Assembly: GCA_936450465.1 (NCBI GenBank)
Contig: OW388296.1
Location: 33,956,086 to 34,020,085 of the forward strand
Direction of reading: 5' to 3'
Origin: Gibbula magus
Lineage: Eukaryota; Mollusca; Gastropoda; Trochida; Trochidae
Length of the DNA stretch: 64,000 nt
The position numbers were made by a program, and so were the translations under genes. The notes below the pieces were generated by a model that was not told the origin of the DNA, made no database searches, and saw only the letters and a list, made by a program, of their open reading frames with translations. How positions within the stretch are numbered: the first letter of the stretch is position 1; every line of letters starts with the position of its first letter. Below, one piece after another: positions 60,357-64,000 of this stretch.

Positions 60357-61085
60357 TTTATTACTCAATGATGTAAATAGCGCTGAATTGCAAGAAATCC
60401 GTTGGTAGTGACGCTCACTTGCAAAAAGGTCACTCGCTATTGCAGTCGCGCGGCTAACATTGTGACGTCAACCAAAAACGACTATGACGTCACGAGTCGC
60501 TACGGTAGCATGCGGTGGTATCACACATGTGTGTAACCAACTCATGGTTATCTAATGAGTGATCTCACCACGGTTGAGTAATGAATAATCTACGAAAACT
60601 CTCTGAAATGGTATCCTAAAAGAGAGGAATCTAGGTGGTCCAGTATGTTGTTTTATTTCTTGGGGTATGTTGATAACATAAGTCAATTCTCTTGCATTCA
60701 ACGGAAACTACTTACATTTACAGTCTCCTTTAGGGGTGATGACAGATGTTAAGAGACAATGGATAAACTTGAGAAATAAACAGTTTACCAATAGGCTCTA
60801 ACACTTAGCAGGAGATGATGTGTGAATGACGCTGCCAGTGGTTCATGTTAACCATCGAACAACTAGTCAAATCCAAGGGTTTCATTTTCATTCAGCTTTG
60901 CTTAAATTGGTTTCGATACATGTCCATTGGATCCGGGTGCCGATTTTCGAAGGTGTCTTAGTGGAGATTCAAATCCCAACTATATAATCTGCTACACAGA
61001 TATTAGATGTCGTATCGTGGTGTCGATTTGTTTATTGAAATGGTATTCAAGACAGTTTCCTTGTCAAGTTGACATTTGCCATTAA
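60357..61085. other. No gene recognised
   Basis: Contains the third CRE pair and several CpGs (GTCGCGCGGC at about 60445). Confidence 0.5.
60463..60492. promoter_or_regulatory. Paired CRE sites, 22 bp apart
   Basis: TGACGTCA at 60463-60470 and 60485-60492, the second followed by CGAG. CpG density is locally raised. Confidence 0.4.
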
Positions 61086-62134
61086 ATATCACTTAACATG
61101 CACTGGGCAGCAAGAGGTGGGATACATAAGAACTGCAATATTACTTAACATGCACTGGGCATCAAGAGGTGGAATACATAAGAACTGCAATATTACTTAA
61201 CATGCACTGGGCATCAAGAGATGGGATACATAAGAACTGCAATATTACTTAACATGCACTGGACATCAAGAGGTGGGATACATAAGAACTGCAATATTAC
61301 TTAACATGCACTGGGCATCAAGAGGTGGGATACATAAGAACTGCAATATTACTTAACATGCACAGGGCATCAAGAGGTGGGATACATAAAAACTGCAATA
61401 TTACTTAACATGCACTGAGCATCAAGAGATGGGATACATAAGAACTGCAATATTACTTAACATGCACTGGACATCAAGAGATGTGATACATAAGAACTGC
61501 AATATTACTTAACATGCACTGGACATCAAGAGGTGGGATACATAAGAACTGCAATATTACTTAACATGCACTGGGCATCAAGAGATGGGATACATAAGAA
61601 CTGCAATATTACTTAACTTGCACTGGGCATCAAGAGATGGGATACATAAGAACTGCAATATGACTTAACTTGCACTGACCATCAAGAGGTGGGATACATA
61701 AGAACTGCAATATTACTTAACATGCACTGGGCATCAAGAGATGGGATACATAAGAACTGCAATATTACTTAACATGCACTGGGCATCAAGAGAAGGGATA
61801 CATAAGAACTGCAATATTACTTAACATGCACTGGGCATCAAGAGGTGGGATACATAAGAACTGCAATATTACTTAACAAGCACGGGACATCAAGAGGTGG
61901 GATACATAAGAACTGCAATATTACTTAACAAGCACGGGACATCAAGAGGTGGGATACATAAGAACTGCAATATTACTTAACATGCACTGGGCATCAAGAG
62001 ATGGGATACATAAGAACTGCAATATTACTTAACATGCACTGGGCATCAAGAGATGGGATACATAAGAACTGCAATATTACTTAACATGCACTGGGCATCA
62101 AGAGGTGGGATACATATGAACTGCAATATTACTT
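61086..62134. repeat. 52-bp tandem repeat, 20 copies in exact phase
   Basis: The unit is TTAACATGCACTGGGCATCA then AGAGGTGGGATACATAAGAA then CTGCAATATTAC. TTAACATG runs from 61093 to 62081, exactly 19 x 52 bp. Variants are shared by neighbours: AACTTGCACTG at about 61613 and 61665, AACAAGCACGGGAC at about 61873 and 61925. Noncoding. Confidence 0.97.
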
Positions 62135-64000
62135 GTTGTCAAATTATTAATTGCAAATAAAACGACGTTTCGGTATATATGCCTACTCCTTAATGATGAA
62201 GAATTAAGCACATGCATGTTTTGAAGCATCGTGCTTTTCTCAATAAAGTTGTTATCCAGAAAGTCTCTATTCTCCCTAATGCGACGTACAAGGAAGCATC
62301 GTGCGAATTGTGATTAGGCGATGTTTTAAGTTCCAGTTCTTATGTACTATGATGTCTCCGCGGTATCACAATTGACAAGATTAAAACGACGAAATTTAAA
62401 CTATGTTGTCATAAAATCATAAATCAGAAACATCATTTGCAAATGATATTTCACTTCAAAGTAACTGAAAGAAATTATAGTCACCATATGTTTACAAGAA
62501 GCTTTTGATATTAATCGCCATATATGGGAGTAGGACAAGGTTGTGTTCTATGTTTGTACTTATTATCTTCTGTTCGGATTTATAAAGTCAAATATCGATC
62601 TCTTTGAAGTCTATGTATGCCCAAATTAAGTAACGTTTACCCATTTACAATACTAAAATAGATTTTGGACCAAATGTATCCTTACTCTCCTTATCGAGTC
62701 ATTTATTGAGAGAATCGATAAGGTCATATATTTATCAGAAGGGAAATGGGCTTATGTGTTATTTGTACACAACATGATAAAGTCGATACTTTCTGAATAG
62801 AGTGGGAAGGTGAGGTGATATTTATTCATACAACTTGATAGGTTTTATTGACAGACCGGACAGACGTCAGATTAAATATTACATTAAATAAACTGAATAT
62901 AGACTTGTCGATATTTTTAAACAAGACCTTTATATTTGGAAAGTCAATGTGTTGTAAATACTAAGTAAATGTATATCACCATTAGATACGCCTTCAAAAG
63001 TGTTGGCTTGTTGACTGGGGTAAAATGCTGAAAGGTTGAAATAATGGTTTCATCATGTTTCATTTCAAATCATAGATCTTCATGCATAAGAAATTGCAAA
63101 CAATAATCCTTAAGGTATTTCATGTGTAGACCGTACTTTTTTCGTTTTGTCTTCAGCATTAACCAGCATGTTTAAAGGATCTATATATTCACTGTAATGT
63201 TTTCAAAATAGTATTACATTTTAAATACCAAATGGTGAATGCATTTTAGTTTTAGCACCTGTCTGTTAAAAAAATAACAAATATGGACTTATACGTATAT
63301 GTTATTTTTATAATTTGGCTAGCCAGTTGCAGAATGTATTTTGAAGCTTAAAGGGGCATAATCATGTTGGTGAGGTCACATATATGTCCAATGTTATAAT
63401 ATGTGTTATTAATTGAGAATTATCAACTTTAATCGAAAATAACCAGTTTTAGGTCAATCAGTTCAGTTTAGGTCGTGATGGAGAACCGGGCAATGAACCT
63501 TGGCTTGCGTAATTTTGGAAACTTAAATAAAGTAGATGGGAAGACTGATTTTCTATAGCGTTTAATATATCTTAAAACGAGTATACATACGTGAGATAGA
63601 GCCATAATTGTCGTTTACTTCACATGTATGAAGCCGTTCCTTGTTTTTTTATTGAAACATATATTTGTTATATCAAGCAATTGGGGTCGAATATGAAAGT
63701 CGAGTACGAAGATAAAACCTAAACCAGCACCTATTGTAATTTGGTACATTTTAGAACCAAATAAAATATCATGCAAAACTGATCATGAATCTTTCAACAT
63801 ATATTCAAAGCTCTGCATGAACCCGCTTAGACAACGTTCAGCATATGTGTCTTTCAGATACAATGTAGTTGTAAGTTACATAAGTAAATTTGTATTTAGT
63901 ATAAATAGTCTTCAAATCACTCAGAAGCCTTTTCATTTTTATATGTACAGTGTAAAAAAATCAAAATATCAGTTGTAGAAAGTTCGTTTAGGTTATATCT
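62135..64000. other. No gene recognised
   Basis: AT-rich. CTTAAAGGGGCATAATCATG at 63349 looks like a family E-type end (TTAAAGGGGC), but no inverted partner is seen before the window ends. Confidence 0.5.

Noticed and set aside
63349..63420. TTAAAGGGGCATAATCATG as a family E end
   Set aside because: Only the first ten bases agree and no inverted partner is visible before the window ends.

Overview
The window looks like intergenic or intronic DNA from a marine invertebrate. A gastropod mollusc is the best guess. The grounds are eukaryotic-style AT-rich sequence with very long microsatellites, a tRNA-derived SINE whose 3' part (GTGAGGTGAATTAGGG then TAACGCCGCTTTCAAGAG) resembles gastropod SINE tails I know from memory, and several families of short palindromic elements. 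No prokaryotic gene organisation is present. I could not recognise a single protein-coding gene: every open frame longer than about 140 codons lies in, or runs into, simple or tandem repeats. One weak exon candidate (43.84-44.14 kb, minus) and one TATA-type promoter candidate (31.79-31.95 kb) are listed with low confidence.

What fills the window is repeats. (1) Tandem arrays, about 12 kb when the listed ones are summed: 84 bp (1.7-2.5 kb), an ATC compound satellite (4.0-5.4), 37 bp (16.26-17.09), ATGGTTGACAT-type (23.94-24.69), TTGGTATTGTATTGGTG-type (28.4-28.8), 31 bp (33.75-34.28), 21 bp and ~64 bp (36.1-37.4), a poly-C-bearing triplication (44.1-44.6), CCATA pentamer (51.4-51.7), ~145 bp (54.8-55.25), ~185 bp (57.7-59.1) and 52 bp (61.09-62.13), plus (AG)n tracts of about 160 bp at 34.8 and 50.0 kb. 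(2) Dispersed short elements found by comparing the window with itself. Family P has four copies with AGACTCTGAAA ends and an inner palindrome. Family E has three copies with TTAAAGGGGCAGTAGCACG inverted ends. Family F has three copies with CACTGACGGGCAAAAG inverted ends and TA flanks. Family D has three copies of about 440 bp. Foldback family B has one complete and one partial copy. SINEs have one complete copy with 14-bp target duplications and two or more fragments.

Two places record insertion history clearly. At 18.2-19.3 kb a decayed SINE appears to be split by a D element, which is split by palindrome A, which is split by palindromes B and C. At 26.6-27.1 kb a full SINE with target duplications carries a 98-bp hairpin insert inside its tRNA-like head, itself flanked by a 12-bp duplication.

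Two regulatory-looking signals stand out against the AT-rich background. There are ten TGACGTCA (CRE) octamers, six of them in three close pairs. There are 23 CACGTG E-boxes, six of them of the form GCACGTG within about 1 kb at 46.65-47.66 kb around a D element. A 54% GC, CpG-rich block at 37.56-38.06 kb is compositionally foreign to its surroundings and is the best candidate for transferred or contaminating sequence. The remaining stretches are AT-rich DNA in which I see nothing I can name, and they are listed as such.
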